50,866 nt of DNA from Brevibacillus reuszeri. Lineage in GTDB: Bacteria; Bacillota; Bacilli; Brevibacillales; Brevibacillaceae. Position numbers and translations under genes: made by a program. The notes beneath the pieces are model-generated. The model was given only the letters and a program-made list of their open reading frames with translations. It ran no database searches and had not been told where the DNA came from. This document shows, piece after piece, positions 33,383 to 41,758 of this stretch (the first letter of the stretch is position 1; every line of letters starts with the position of its first letter). Location of the stretch: positions 1 to 50,866 of the forward strand of contig NZ_LGIQ01000016.1 in assembly GCF_001187725.1 (NCBI RefSeq). Reading direction: 5' to 3'.

Positions 33383-33410
33383 AAAAAAACCCTCGCAAGA
33401 TGCGAGGGTT
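33383..33410 (-). terminator. Terminator of the gamma-type SASP gene
   Basis: AACCCTCGC / GCGAGGGTT stem with a 5-base loop, followed by T run on the minus strand. Begins 12 bases after the stop. Confidence 0.93.
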
Positions 33411-33422
33411 CGTTTCCACTGG

Positions 33423-33611
33423 CTACTCAGTAGCTTGGCCAGAAGATTGTTGAGAAGCAGACTTCGTAGCGGATTGTTGGTTTTGACGACGAACTTCCGA
33501 TACGTTAGTCTCGCTTGCGAATTCAGTTGCAGTGTTTTGCGCTTGATTCGCTTGATTCGCTTGGTTTGCTTGCATACCAGCTTGACCAGCTTGTTTGTTT
33601 TGCTTAGGCAT
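33423..33611 (-). CDS. sspE: Gamma-type small acid-soluble spore protein
   Basis: A 62-residue, Gln/Asn/Ala-rich spore protein. The TEFASETNVSEVRRQNQQSA stretch is the hallmark of gamma SASP and contains the germination protease target. Only one such block is present, while B. subtilis SspE has two. It serves as an amino-acid store of the spore (known role). The ATG at 33611 has GGAGGTG nine bases upstream; the longer frame to 33665 is rejected. A weak sigma-G-like pair (GTATT, 17 bases, GATACGA) lies upstream on the minus strand. Confidence 0.9.
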   Translation of the reverse strand: MPKQNKQAGQAGMQANQANQANQAQNTATEFASETNVSEVRRQNQQSATKSASQQSSGQATE

Positions 33612-33818
33612 TGTTCCATTCACCTCCTCGACGTCACTGAGGTTAATTTGTGCGTTGCTCCTCAATCGTATCCATCCTCATTTTTCCAGAATACTGGTAG
33701 AAAAAATGGATTTGTCTTTTGGGCATCCTAGAAGTGTTGACGCGAGCAGGATTTTCTTTGCGATACGCGAATTGATTTGTTTTCACTCGAGTTTTCCCAT
33801 GCGAAAGGAGCATTTAAA

Positions 33819-34064
33819 ATGGCCCATACTGTGATTATTTACACACAAACTACTTGCGGTCCTTGCCAGGAAGAGAAAATGTGGCTGACCCAGCAGCAAA
33901 TTCCGTTTGAAGACAGGGATATCCGCAAAAATGATACCTACTTCCAGGAGGCTATCACCCTCGGTGCAAGCATGACACCCGTCACGCATATCAAAAAAGA
34001 AAATGGCGAGGAAATCGTCGTTCATGGCTTCGACAAGGAAGAATTAACAAAGCATTTATTGTAA
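33819..34064 (+). CDS. Glutaredoxin-like protein
   Basis: An 81-residue thioredoxin-fold protein. The redox motif is CGPC (residues 12-15), followed by the cis-proline region ASMTPVTHI and a C-terminal helix. The length and VIIYTQTTC start fit the glutaredoxin/NrdH-like family. It is divergent from the SASP gene, with AAAGGAG before the ATG. Function beyond thiol-disulfide exchange cannot be told. Confidence 0.88.
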   Translation: MAHTVIIYTQTTCGPCQEEKMWLTQQQIPFEDRDIRKNDTYFQEAITLGASMTPVTHIKKENGEEIVVHGFDKEELTKHLL

Positions 34065-34086
34065 AATGAATTAATTCTTAAACGAT

Positions 34087-34119
34087 AAAAAAGCGCTGGA
34101 TCTAATCTGATCCAACGCT
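34087..34119 (-). terminator. Terminator of the ArsR-type gene
   Basis: AGCGCTGGATC / GATCCAACGCT stem (one mismatch) with a 6-base loop and TTTTTT on the minus strand. Confidence 0.87.
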
Positions 34120-34130
34120 CCTAAGATGCA

Positions 34131-34466
34131 TCAGCCGAAGGATAGTTCATTCTCGGCTGATTTTTGTTTGATGACTGGTGACATATCCGGCAAGTTTGAA
34201 AGAATCTGCTTGACCGCAGGGGTACACTCCGTATTGACTGAATAAAATACCCATGGCCCTTTCCTGCGCTCTTTTACCAAACCATGTGTCTTTAGCTTAG
34301 CTAAGTGCTGGGAAACCGAGGGTTGGGACGTTTGCAGAATCTCCACAAGATCACGAACACATAAGGACTGCACTTGCAGGAGGGCCATGATCGTCAAGCG
34401 CGTCTTGTCACCAAGCAGCTTGTAAACCTCTGACAAAAACAGTACCTGCATCAAATCCATTTCCAT
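34131..34466 (-). CDS. ArsR-family transcriptional regulator
   Basis: A 111-residue winged-helix repressor. The recognition region is TSQPSVSQHLAKLKTHGLV; the wing is RRKGPWVFYSV. The metal-binding motif of arsenic sensors, ELCVCDL, reads SLCVRDL here, so one of its two cysteines is lost; another Cys occurs near the C-terminus (NTECTP). The inducer is therefore uncertain. AAGGTGG precedes the ATG. arsB lies about 2.8 kb upstream on the same strand, beyond the GMC genes. Confidence 0.87.
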   Translation of the reverse strand: MEMDLMQVLFLSEVYKLLGDKTRLTIMALLQVQSLCVRDLVEILQTSQPSVSQHLAKLKTHGLVKERRKGPWVFYSVNTECTPAVKQILSNLPDMSPVIKQKSAENELSFG

Positions 34467-34561
34467 ACGAACCCACCTTTGCCTTGCATATCTGTATCCC
34501 AGTATACTATATGCTTCATCAGGTCGGGAAGAGATGAACGTAAAAGTTCCGTGAAAGATCG

Positions 34562-36199
34562 CTAAACATCTCTACGGGACATTGCCTCAATCAGCTTGTC
34601 AGCAGTACGTGCAGCCAGCGCCATTACTGTATTTGTTGGATTACCTCCGCCCGATGTGACAAACGTAGAGGCGCCTGCTATGAAAAGATTGGGAATGTCG
34701 TGAGTCTGACCAAAATCGTTGACGACGGAGGTCTCCGGATCATCCCCCATACGACAGCCCCCCATCAAATGAGCAGTATCAGAGACGACATGCTCGGGAG
34801 TTCCTCCAACCGCCTCAATAATTCGCTTCATTTGTCCGATCGCATGCTGATAAAGCTTGCGATCATTTTCGCCATAGCTAAATGTCACCTGCGGGATCGG
34901 CATGCCGTACTCATCCTTTTTCCTAGTTAAGGTCACAGCATTTTCCGGATTTGGCAGAACCTCACCTACCAATGTGATTCTAGCAAACTGATTGTAGTCG
35001 AGCATCGTCTCTCGCAGCTTTTTCCCCCATAAAAACGAGCCATCTTCCCGCTCCGCTGAGATAGCCCCTGCCATAGCGACTGGTCTTGACCCGTGCGCGC
35101 TCAAGGTATAACCGCGGGCAAAACCACGTTTCTGATCCGTTTCGTAAAAATGCTGCGTGAGGGCAAGTACAGGAGTTCCTTTGTACAAGCGAACCTCATC
35201 TGGCAAACGTCCATAAACGTCATGGCTGGAATGAGGCATAATCGCCTTGCCCACCCACCCGCTCGAATTGGCTAGTCCATTTGGAAAATGAGAGGTGGCT
35301 GAATGAAGCAATAGTCGCGGTGTCTCCACAACAAAGCCGGCAAGAATGACCACTCGCGCCATTTGCCGATGCGTCAAGCCTTCATGCTGAAAAAGAACGC
35401 CACTTACCCGGCCGCCTGCCATCAAGATTTCCGTGACCATACAGTCGGAAAGCACCTCAGCCCCATGGGCAATGGCTTTGGGAATATGGTGAACCAGCCC
35501 GCTATATTTGGCATTCGGCATGCAGCCTTGGTTACAGAAGCCACGATTGATACACGGCGGACGCCCCTCAAAGGGAGCAGACAGGATCGCTAATGGTGCA
35601 ACGACACTTTCGAAGCCCAGCTTGTCACAGCCTTCCCGGAACAATTGGGCGTTGGCGCTGATCGGCTCTCGGACAGGATAAGGATAGGGGCCATTGAATT
35701 CACCCCAGGGAAAATGATTCGGGCCTGACACGGCAATCTCTCGCTCGATTTTGTCATAATACGGGGCAAGATCCTTGTAACGGATCGGCCAGTCTTCTCC
35801 GACTCCGTCCATCGACCTCGTCTGAAAATCGCTTTCGTGAAGCCGCAGGAAGACACCGGTAAAATGTACGGTTCCCCCGCCTACACCTCGCCCCGAATTG
35901 TTATGACCGAGCTTGAGCGGGTCATTCCCCGCCACCAGCCGCGTCTCCTGCCACGCCAGTCTGCGCATCGCTAATTCATCGCTGGCAAAATCACTTTGCG
36001 GGTCCCAAAATGGTCCTGCTTCAATCACAACGACCTTGAGGCCCGCTTTTGCCAATTCGTAAGCAAGCACCCCTCCTGCCGCTCCAGCCCCAACGATACA
36101 AACATCTGCCTCGTCGGCGTACTTTCGCTGCTCCATCCCCCTTGAGCGGTACCCTTCGTAATGATCACTGTTATGCGTAACCCGGTCATCCGTTGCCAT
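34562..36199 (-). CDS. GMC-family oxidoreductase (gluconate 2-dehydrogenase-like FAD subunit)
   Basis: A 545-residue FAD protein. The dinucleotide-binding motif VCIVGAGAAGGVLAYELAKAG lies near residues 33-52; GRGVGGGTVHFTGVF and the C-terminal LFIAGASTFVTSGGGNPTNTVMALA match the GMC family as in membrane-bound gluconate and sorbitol dehydrogenases. CINRGFCNQGCMPN is the cysteine-rich segment seen in that group. Neither a Tat nor a Sec signal is visible. It overlaps the subunit-3-like gene by 14 bases, supporting a complex. GGGAGG precedes the ATG. Substrate unknown. Confidence 0.88.
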   Translation of the reverse strand: MATDDRVTHNSDHYEGYRSRGMEQRKYADEADVCIVGAGAAGGVLAYELAKAGLKVVVIEAGPFWDPQSDFASDELAMRRLAWQETRLVAGNDPLKLGHNNSGRGVGGGTVHFTGVFLRLHESDFQTRSMDGVGEDWPIRYKDLAPYYDKIEREIAVSGPNHFPWGEFNGPYPYPVREPISANAQLFREGCDKLGFESVVAPLAILSAPFEGRPPCINRGFCNQGCMPNAKYSGLVHHIPKAIAHGAEVLSDCMVTEILMAGGRVSGVLFQHEGLTHRQMARVVILAGFVVETPRLLLHSATSHFPNGLANSSGWVGKAIMPHSSHDVYGRLPDEVRLYKGTPVLALTQHFYETDQKRGFARGYTLSAHGSRPVAMAGAISAEREDGSFLWGKKLRETMLDYNQFARITLVGEVLPNPENAVTLTRKKDEYGMPIPQVTFSYGENDRKLYQHAIGQMKRIIEAVGGTPEHVVSDTAHLMGGCRMGDDPETSVVNDFGQTHDIPNLFIAGASTFVTSGGGNPTNTVMALAARTADKLIEAMSRRDV

Positions 36200-36788
36200 T
36201 CGCTTTCGCCTCCCATGGGTCCGTCAAACCTTTTTCTACCCGAACATACCCGCGTGGATAAGCAGGACCACCATACCCGATATCCGACCAAACCAACGGA
36301 TGGGAATAGTAGGCACCTACCGTATCATGCAAAAGCTTCTTGAAAAAATCAGCAGGAGCAACTTCTGACCAGGCTTGGCCGTTCTGCGTGTTCCCGCTTT
36401 CTACAGCCTGCAGCACCCGTTCCTGTTCCTCTGGCTTTAACGCAACAAAGCTGACTTTGTACATACTGTGACTCTCTGCTTCTACCCCTGCCAGCCCTAA
36501 ACGGTACAGCTCCTTTTTAGGCGGTACCCCGACCTTTCTCTGAGACTCTCCAATCGGGCTTGCAGCCGAATCATCCAGATGCTGTGTAACAAACGTCAAC
36601 ACCTCCAATCGGTGATCATCGACCAGTACACTCACTACGGTTTGCAGAAGCAGTGCTTCTGTTTCCGTAAAAAATTGATGAGTAACGTGAGGCGTCCGCC
36701 TTTTGCCAACGATTTTTTGCGTGTGATCATCCCATTCCTGGTGCTGCTCCCAGACATCATAGGCAGGATAGCGACTATGCTTGGACAT
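36186..36788 (-). CDS. Gluconate 2-dehydrogenase subunit 3-like protein
   Basis: A 200-residue protein. FFTETEALLLQTVVSVLVDD near residue 40, the helical middle and the C-terminal FFKKLLHDTVGAYYSHPLVWSDIGYGGPAYPRGY match the small (gamma) subunit family. In other bacteria this subunit carries a Tat signal that brings the FAD subunit across the membrane; none is seen here. The ATG at 36788 follows GGGGGTGAG and overlaps the upstream membrane protein stop by a short gap of five bases. Confidence 0.85.
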   Translation of the reverse strand: MSKHSRYPAYDVWEQHQEWDDHTQKIVGKRRTPHVTHQFFTETEALLLQTVVSVLVDDHRLEVLTFVTQHLDDSAASPIGESQRKVGVPPKKELYRLGLAGVEAESHSMYKVSFVALKPEEQERVLQAVESGNTQNGQAWSEVAPADFFKKLLHDTVGAYYSHPLVWSDIGYGGPAYPRGYVRVEKGLTDPWEAKANGNG

Positions 36789-36793
36789 CTCGC

Positions 36794-37186
36794 TCACCCC
36801 CAAAACAGGGCGAGAAGCCCCAATGCCGACATGGCGGTGATGAGTAAGGGAAGGATAATGGGTGGACCTACGAGGAAATTCTGACTTTGCGAGTAGCCAC
36901 CTACCCGCTGCCTAACGCCTGCCGCATGCAGATAAGCTCCATACACTCCGCCAGCAAATCCGATGACCATCATCAAGGCAAACACCCAGCGAAGCCACCC
37001 TGCATTCATGAATGATAAAACAATAGCCGTCACGGCAAACACCGGGAGCTCAAGCACAGGTACCCACATTGCCCAATGGCGAAAATTTTGCCTTGCATGA
37101 AAAAGCGTGACCTGAACAGCAATCAGCGCAAATGCAAGTCCTGCAAACAAAATCAGCACGCGTTCAATCGGCCAACCTTGCCACAT
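36794..37186 (-). CDS. Small membrane protein of the GMC operon
   Basis: A 130-residue protein with about four membrane helices (near residues 10-27, 38-60, 65-85 and 108-128). No heme-binding CxxCH motif is present, so it is not the usual cytochrome c subunit. It may anchor the FAD/subunit-3 pair, an inference from the operon only. AAAGGAGG precedes the ATG at 37186. Confidence 0.7.
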   Translation of the reverse strand: MWQGWPIERVLILFAGLAFALIAVQVTLFHARQNFRHWAMWVPVLELPVFAVTAIVLSFMNAGWLRWVFALMMVIGFAGGVYGAYLHAAGVRQRVGGYSQSQNFLVGPPIILPLLITAMSALGLLALFWG

Positions 37187-37254
37187 GGAAACATCCTCCT
37201 TTTACGGTACGATGCGCCTATTTTCTCCGAGCACCTGCTCTCCTATTCGCTGAC

Positions 37255-38547
37255 CTAACCTATGAAACGAAGCGTGAGATACAACCCGACCAACGTAATG
37301 AGCAAGGTCGGCACGGTCAGCACGATCCCTGTCCGAAAATATTGTCCCCACGTGATCTTCACATCCTTACGTCCCAGCACGTGCAGCCATAGCAAGGTTG
37401 CCAGTGAGCCAATCGGCGTAATTTTAGGTCCCAAGTCACTGCCGATGACGTTGGCATAAATCATCGCTTCTCTAAGCACTCCTTCTGCATGCGTTCCCGT
37501 AATGGCGAGAGCATTGAACATGACAGTAGGGAGGTTGTTCATTAGCGAGGACAGCACGGCCGCAATAAAGCCTGTTCCAATCGTAGTAGCCAGTAGCCCC
37601 ATCTCACTCAATCCATCGAGCATCATTCTGACCAGATCAGTGATCCCTGCATTGTGTACGCCCCACACAATGACATACATCCCAATCGAGAAAATGACAA
37701 CGACCCATGGCGCTTCTTTCATAATTCGCCGCATCTGTATAGCTTTGCTGTTACGGGCAGCAAGGCAAAAAATCGCTGCTGCACCCGTAATAATGAACGA
37801 CACAGGTGTATGGATAGACTCACTGATAAAAAATCCAAGCAAAAGGACTCCAAGAATCAGCCAGGACAGACGGAACAAGCCATGATCACGTATCGCTTCG
37901 TGCGGCTGTTTCAGCTGTGTCAGATCCACCTGCAGCGGAATGTCTTTGCGGAAATACAAAAACAATACCAGCAGGCTGCCGCCAACGGAAAAGATGTTAG
38001 GCAGCACCATACGAGCCGCATACTCAGCAAAGCCGATGTCAAAATAGTCGGCGGATACGATATTCACCAAATTGCTGACCACAAAGGGCAAGGAGCTCGT
38101 ATCCGCGATAAAGCCGCTAGCCATCACAAAAGCCAAGACCATTCTCGTATCAAGCTTCAGCGCGCGTACCTGCGCCAGAACGATCGGTGTTAGGATCAAT
38201 GCCGTCCCATCGTTGGTAAACAAGGCAGATACGAGTGTCCCGAGCAAAATGACATAAACAAACATCAGCCGGCCCTTCCCTTTGGACAGCCGCGCCATAT
38301 GCAGTGCCGACCATTCAAAAAAGCCGATTTCATCCAAAATAAGAGAAATAATGATAATACCGATCAAGGCAAAGGTCGCATTCCAGACGATGGAGGTTAC
38401 CTCCGCCACATCCACCATGGTCACGACGCCCGTTGCCAGCGCCAAGAGCGCTCCCCCTACCGCCGGGTAGCCAATCGACATTCCGCGTGGCTGCCAAATG
38501 ACAAGCGTCAACGTGACTACAAAAATACTCAAGGAAATCCAAACCAC
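37255..38547 (-). CDS. arsB: Arsenite efflux permease ArsB
   Basis: A 430-residue permease with about 11-12 membrane segments, closely matching plasmid pI258 ArsB in sequence pattern: TGIVWNAT-like (TSIVWNATFALIGI), LDEIGFFEWSALHMA, TNDGTALILTPIVLA, SGFIADTSSLPFVVSNLVNIVSADYFDIGF and NVIGSDLGPKITPIGSLATLLWLHVL. It exports arsenite/antimonite. The start is a GTG at 38547 with GAGGTG nine bases upstream, aligning with the N-terminus of known ArsB; the open frame runs to 38634. No arsR or arsC is adjacent. The GMC-operon genes follow after 68 bases without a clear terminator. Confidence 0.94.
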   Translation of the reverse strand: MVWISLSIFVVTLTLVIWQPRGMSIGYPAVGGALLALATGVVTMVDVAEVTSIVWNATFALIGIIIISLILDEIGFFEWSALHMARLSKGKGRLMFVYVILLGTLVSALFTNDGTALILTPIVLAQVRALKLDTRMVLAFVMASGFIADTSSLPFVVSNLVNIVSADYFDIGFAEYAARMVLPNIFSVGGSLLVLFLYFRKDIPLQVDLTQLKQPHEAIRDHGLFRLSWLILGVLLLGFFISESIHTPVSFIITGAAAIFCLAARNSKAIQMRRIMKEAPWVVVIFSIGMYVIVWGVHNAGITDLVRMMLDGLSEMGLLATTIGTGFIAAVLSSLMNNLPTVMFNALAITGTHAEGVLREAMIYANVIGSDLGPKITPIGSLATLLWLHVLGRKDVKITWGQYFRTGIVLTVPTLLITLVGLYLTLRFIG

Positions 38548-38640
38548 TGTATGATTCACCTCACAAGTAGAAAACCTAGCTGCGTCTTGCATTTTGGCGT
38601 TTGGCAAAGCCGCGGCTGCACTTCTATTGGACAAAAAGAA

Positions 38641-38671
38641 AAAGAGCTGACCAGGAAAGTGGTCGCTCTTT
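38641..38671 (-). terminator. Terminator of pstB2
   Basis: AAAGAGC / GCTCTTT outer stem with an inner ACCA/TGGT stem, followed on the minus strand by TTCTTTTT. It separates pstB2 from arsB. Confidence 0.88.
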
Positions 38672-38692
38672 CTACGATACTACAAGAGAGAA

Positions 38693-39445
38693 TTATCCGA
38701 AACGTCCGGTAATGTAATCCTCTGTTCTTTTATCACAAGGATTTTGGAAAATGGTAGGTGTTTGATCAAACTCGACAAGCTCGCCGTTCAAGAAAAAGGC
38801 TGTTTTGTCTGAGATTCGCGCTGCCTGCTGCATGTTATGCGTCACAATTACGATCGTGTAGACACCCTTCAGCTCCTCCAGCAATTCCTCGATTTTCGCA
38901 GTTGAGATCGGGTCCAATGCGGAGGTTGGCTCATCCATGAGCAAAATCTGCGGCTGAACTGCTAAGGCACGGGCGATACACAGACGCTGCTGCTGTCCAC
39001 CAGACAAGCCAGTTGCAGGCTTTTTCAGCACATCCTTGACCTCATCCCAGAGGGCAGCCGCCTTGAGGCTTGTCTCTACGATCTCGTCCAGCTTATGTCG
39101 ATCCATCAAGCCATGCAGCTTGGGTCCGTATGTCACGTTGTCATAAATACTCTTCGGAAACGGATTCGGGTGCTGAAAAACCATCCCGATATTTTTACGC
39201 AGTCTTTCTACTTCTACGTTGTAGCTATAAATATCTTCATCAAATACTTTCACAGAGCCTGTAATTTTTGTATTGGGAACGGAATCATTCATGCGATTCA
39301 GCGTTCGTAAAAAGGTGGACTTCCCACAGCCTGATGGCCCGATCAAAGCGGTAATGGAATGGGAATCTACATCTAAATTTATATCATAGAGGGCTTGCTT
39401 ATTTCCGTAAAAGAGGTTTAACTCTCGCACCGAAATAACGCTCAT
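38693..39445 (-). CDS. pstB2: Phosphate ABC transporter ATPase, second copy
   Basis: A 250-residue ATPase. Walker A GPSGCGKST, Q-loop MVFQHPNPFPKSIYDNV, signature LSGGQQQRLCIARAL and Walker B ILLMDEPTSALDP are intact. The family-typical C-terminus DYITGRFG is present. It is separated from the pstS-C-A-B1 operon by the chemoreceptor gene on the other strand, and has its own promoter with three PhoP-like boxes. AAAGGAGCG precedes the ATG. It can presumably couple to PstC-PstA like PstB1. No phoU is in the window. Confidence 0.95.
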   Translation of the reverse strand: MSVISVRELNLFYGNKQALYDINLDVDSHSITALIGPSGCGKSTFLRTLNRMNDSVPNTKITGSVKVFDEDIYSYNVEVERLRKNIGMVFQHPNPFPKSIYDNVTYGPKLHGLMDRHKLDEIVETSLKAAALWDEVKDVLKKPATGLSGGQQQRLCIARALAVQPQILLMDEPTSALDPISTAKIEELLEELKGVYTIVIVTHNMQQAARISDKTAFFLNGELVEFDQTPTIFQNPCDKRTEDYITGRFG

Positions 39446-39491
39446 ACGGTCCTCGCTCCTTTTCCTGTTGCAGCATTACTTCATCTCCATC

Positions 39492-39534
39492 ACTATAGCG
39501 CCATAATGTTATGCTTCTATGTGATGTTTATTAA
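39492..39534 (-). promoter_or_regulatory. Pho-box promoter of pstB2
   Basis: Minus strand: TTAATA (39529-39534), CACATA (39518-39523), ATAACA (39507-39512), each 11 bp apart, then 9 bases, then TATAGT (39492-39497). The geometry is identical to that upstream of pstS. PhoP binds TTAACA-like repeats of 11-bp period (known for B. subtilis). Confidence 0.6.
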
Positions 39535-39559
39535 GTTTCCATAAAGATTTCACCCAAGG

Positions 39560-39586
39560 TAAAGTTATGGTAAATGTTGCCGGTAA
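39560..39586 (+). promoter_or_regulatory. Sigma-D (motility) promoter of the chemoreceptor gene
   Basis: TAAA (39560-39563), exactly 15 bases, GCCGGTAA (39579-39586), against the consensus TAAA-N15-GCCGATAT. Correct spacing and 6 of 8 bases in the -10. About 75 bases before the chosen start. Confidence 0.65.
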
Positions 39587-39631
39587 ACCATATACGCCCC
39601 TTCTGGCAAAACCTACAATAAAGCTGAACGT

Positions 39632-39640
39632 TTTGTCGAA
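39632..39640 (+). promoter_or_regulatory. Possible Spo0A box
   Basis: TTTGTCGAA, matching the Spo0A box core TGTCGAA, between the sigma-D promoter and the ribosome binding site of the chemoreceptor gene. A short motif, so chance is possible. Confidence 0.3.
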
Positions 39641-39659
39641 TAAGGGGAGAGCATATTTG

Positions 39660-41687
39660 ATGCTAAGAAAAAAAAGTACATTAGGCAACTCGTCGTTTCA
39701 TTATCGTTCTATTTTTACCCGGCTGTTCTTCGGAATGATGGCAATGGTTATCGGAATGATGGCGATTACGGCCTTTTTCATCAGTTCTCAATCAGAGGCC
39801 ATGCTTAACGAAAAAACAAAGCAACAATTGCAGGATGCATCCGGTGCTGCTTTGCAGGAGGTCGACAGCAAGGTACAGACAATCGTCACAGCCTTACAGT
39901 CATACGCATCGACTTACAAGAATGGCAAAGTATCAAATGGTCAGACGTTTGGAATTTTTTCCGAGATCGTATCAAGCAATCCTACTATTTCTGAATTACA
40001 GGTAGCCACCAATGATGGACGCTTCCTCACTTTTCCCGGTTCTCCGCTCGATAGCGAATATGATCCTAGAAAAACAGACTGGTTCAAAGGTGCTTTCGAC
40101 AAAGAGAAAACCTATGTGTCGGATGTTTTCCAGTTTTCTAAAACCGAGTTTCCAAAAATAGCAATCTCCATTGCCTTGCGAAATGAAGAGGAAGAGCCTA
40201 TCGGAGTCGTAGTTGCCTTTGTCTCTGTACCCAAGCTGAGTGAATCCATCAGTAAAATCAAGCTAGGGGAAACCGGATACGCCATGATTGTCGATCAAAC
40301 CGGCAAGCTCGTTGCTCATCCTGATCAAAACTACGCTTTGCAGCGCCCTGGATTGTATCAACTGCCTGTCGTACAGTACGTCCTGTCCGGTCAGACGGGT
40401 GTGAACGAAATGACGATGAATGGGACGAGCTATTTCGCAGCCTATCGCTTTGACGACTCACTCCGCTGGGGAATCATCGTCGTCCAATCCATTATCGAGG
40501 TCAAGCAAGTGGTGAATCGTCTGCAGCTGACGATATTGGCCGTCTCCCTGATCGGTCTTTGTGCACTGGGCCTACTCTTATATTTGTTTGTTCGTAAAAT
40601 TACGCAGCCGATCAAGGAAGTTCAACAAAAAATGACTGCGTTTAGCGAAGGCGATCTCTTTTTAAACATGCAAGTTAAAAGCAATGATGAAATACGACAG
40701 CTCGCAGACAGCTTCAATCGTATGAGCGGGCAAATCCGCACCATCATCGGAAAAATTCAATACGTCATCTCGGACGTCAGGCAAGTCGCCGATCACGTCG
40801 GAAAAAGCTCCCGTCACTCCCATGCCATGCAGACCGAGGTTGTCGCTGTGACAGAAAAACTATCCCTGGAGATGGATGAGCAACAAGTACAAATCGACAC
40901 GATCCACTCCATCATGGAGAGTATTACTACGGAAATGTCCGAGATTAACAGCTCCATGCAAACAGCTGTCATGCAAAATCAGGAGTCGCGCGAGCAAAGC
41001 GCCAAAGCCGCCCTATCCATCGATCACTTAAAAGAAAACATGCAAAAGATTTCAGAAGACATGCGAGCATCTCTTCACGCTATGTCCTCGATGAAAGAAA
41101 GCATGAACGACATCAGGGATATTCTCGCTTTGATCTCCTCCATCTCCAAAAGAACAAAGCTCCTGTCCTTTAACGCTCGCATTGAAGCTTCGAGAGCCGG
41201 ACAAGCTGGACTCGGCTTCGGTGTTGTCGCAGACGAAATCCGCCAGCTGTCCGAGCAAACGGAAGAAGCCACGACGCGCATCCAGCAAGTCCTCCAATCA
41301 GGTGAAAACCGAATGGCTCACGTCTCAGAATGCTTGGAAACAACGGACCACGCGACTGTAGATGGCATCAATACCTTGCACCAAGCTACCGATATTTTTA
41401 CAAAAACCGTGCAGATCAGTGAAGTCCTCACGAGCCAGTTTGAATCGATTGAGAAGCTCTCGGAATGGATTTACAGCCAGAGCCAGGTGATTCAGGACCG
41501 AGTAGACAGCCTCGCCTTATCCGCTACAGAGGTCGTCTCTGGCACACAGCAAGCCGTCGCAGCCAACCAGGAAAGCCTCTCCCTCTCGGAGCAGTTCTTA
41601 CACGATTCGGAGCGTCTGACAGGCATCGTAGAAGATCTGGAACAAGAAATACGCTTCTTCCGCACAATCGAAAGGCCCTCCGCATAG
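39660..41687 (+). CDS. Methyl-accepting chemotaxis receptor with dCACHE-like sensor
   Basis: A 675-residue membrane receptor. TM1 lies near residues 25-48, an extracytoplasmic double-CACHE-like sensor follows (with DPRKTDWFKGAFDKEKTYVSDVF and GETGYAMIVDQTGKLVAHP), then TM2 near residues 290-310, HAMP (about 312-365) and a coiled-coil signalling domain. The tip differs from the canonical QTNLLALNAAIEAARAGE: it reads RTKLLSFNARIEASRAGQ, keeping only part of the contacts. The start at 39660 follows GGGGAG; the longer frame to 39567 would begin inside the promoter. It lies between the two pst transcription units. Confidence 0.9.
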   Translation: MLRKKSTLGNSSFHYRSIFTRLFFGMMAMVIGMMAITAFFISSQSEAMLNEKTKQQLQDASGAALQEVDSKVQTIVTALQSYASTYKNGKVSNGQTFGIFSEIVSSNPTISELQVATNDGRFLTFPGSPLDSEYDPRKTDWFKGAFDKEKTYVSDVFQFSKTEFPKIAISIALRNEEEEPIGVVVAFVSVPKLSESISKIKLGETGYAMIVDQTGKLVAHPDQNYALQRPGLYQLPVVQYVLSGQTGVNEMTMNGTSYFAAYRFDDSLRWGIIVVQSIIEVKQVVNRLQLTILAVSLIGLCALGLLLYLFVRKITQPIKEVQQKMTAFSEGDLFLNMQVKSNDEIRQLADSFNRMSGQIRTIIGKIQYVISDVRQVADHVGKSSRHSHAMQTEVVAVTEKLSLEMDEQQVQIDTIHSIMESITTEMSEINSSMQTAVMQNQESREQSAKAALSIDHLKENMQKISEDMRASLHAMSSMKESMNDIRDILALISSISKRTKLLSFNARIEASRAGQAGLGFGVVADEIRQLSEQTEEATTRIQQVLQSGENRMAHVSECLETTDHATVDGINTLHQATDIFTKTVQISEVLTSQFESIEKLSEWIYSQSQVIQDRVDSLALSATEVVSGTQQAVAANQESLSLSEQFLHDSERLTGIVEDLEQEIRFFRTIERPSA

Positions 41688-41701
41688 AGGGCCTTTTCTT
41701 T
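41671..41701 (+). terminator. Terminator of the chemoreceptor gene
   Basis: AAAGGCCCTC / GAGGGCCTTT stem followed by a T run. The TAG stop codon (41685-41687) lies at the loop, so the 5' arm is coding. Confidence 0.92.
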
Positions 41702-41712
41702 TTCTTGGTATA

Positions 41713-41750
41713 CAAAAACCCTCCCCGCAGCAAGAAGCTGAAACGGAGGG
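41713..41750 (-). terminator. Terminator of the pstS-C-A-B1 operon
   Basis: CCCTCC / GGAGGG outer stem with an inner CAGC/GCTG stem, followed by TTTTTG on the minus strand, 9 bases after the pstB1 stop. Confidence 0.85.
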
Positions 41751-41758
41751 CATATACA

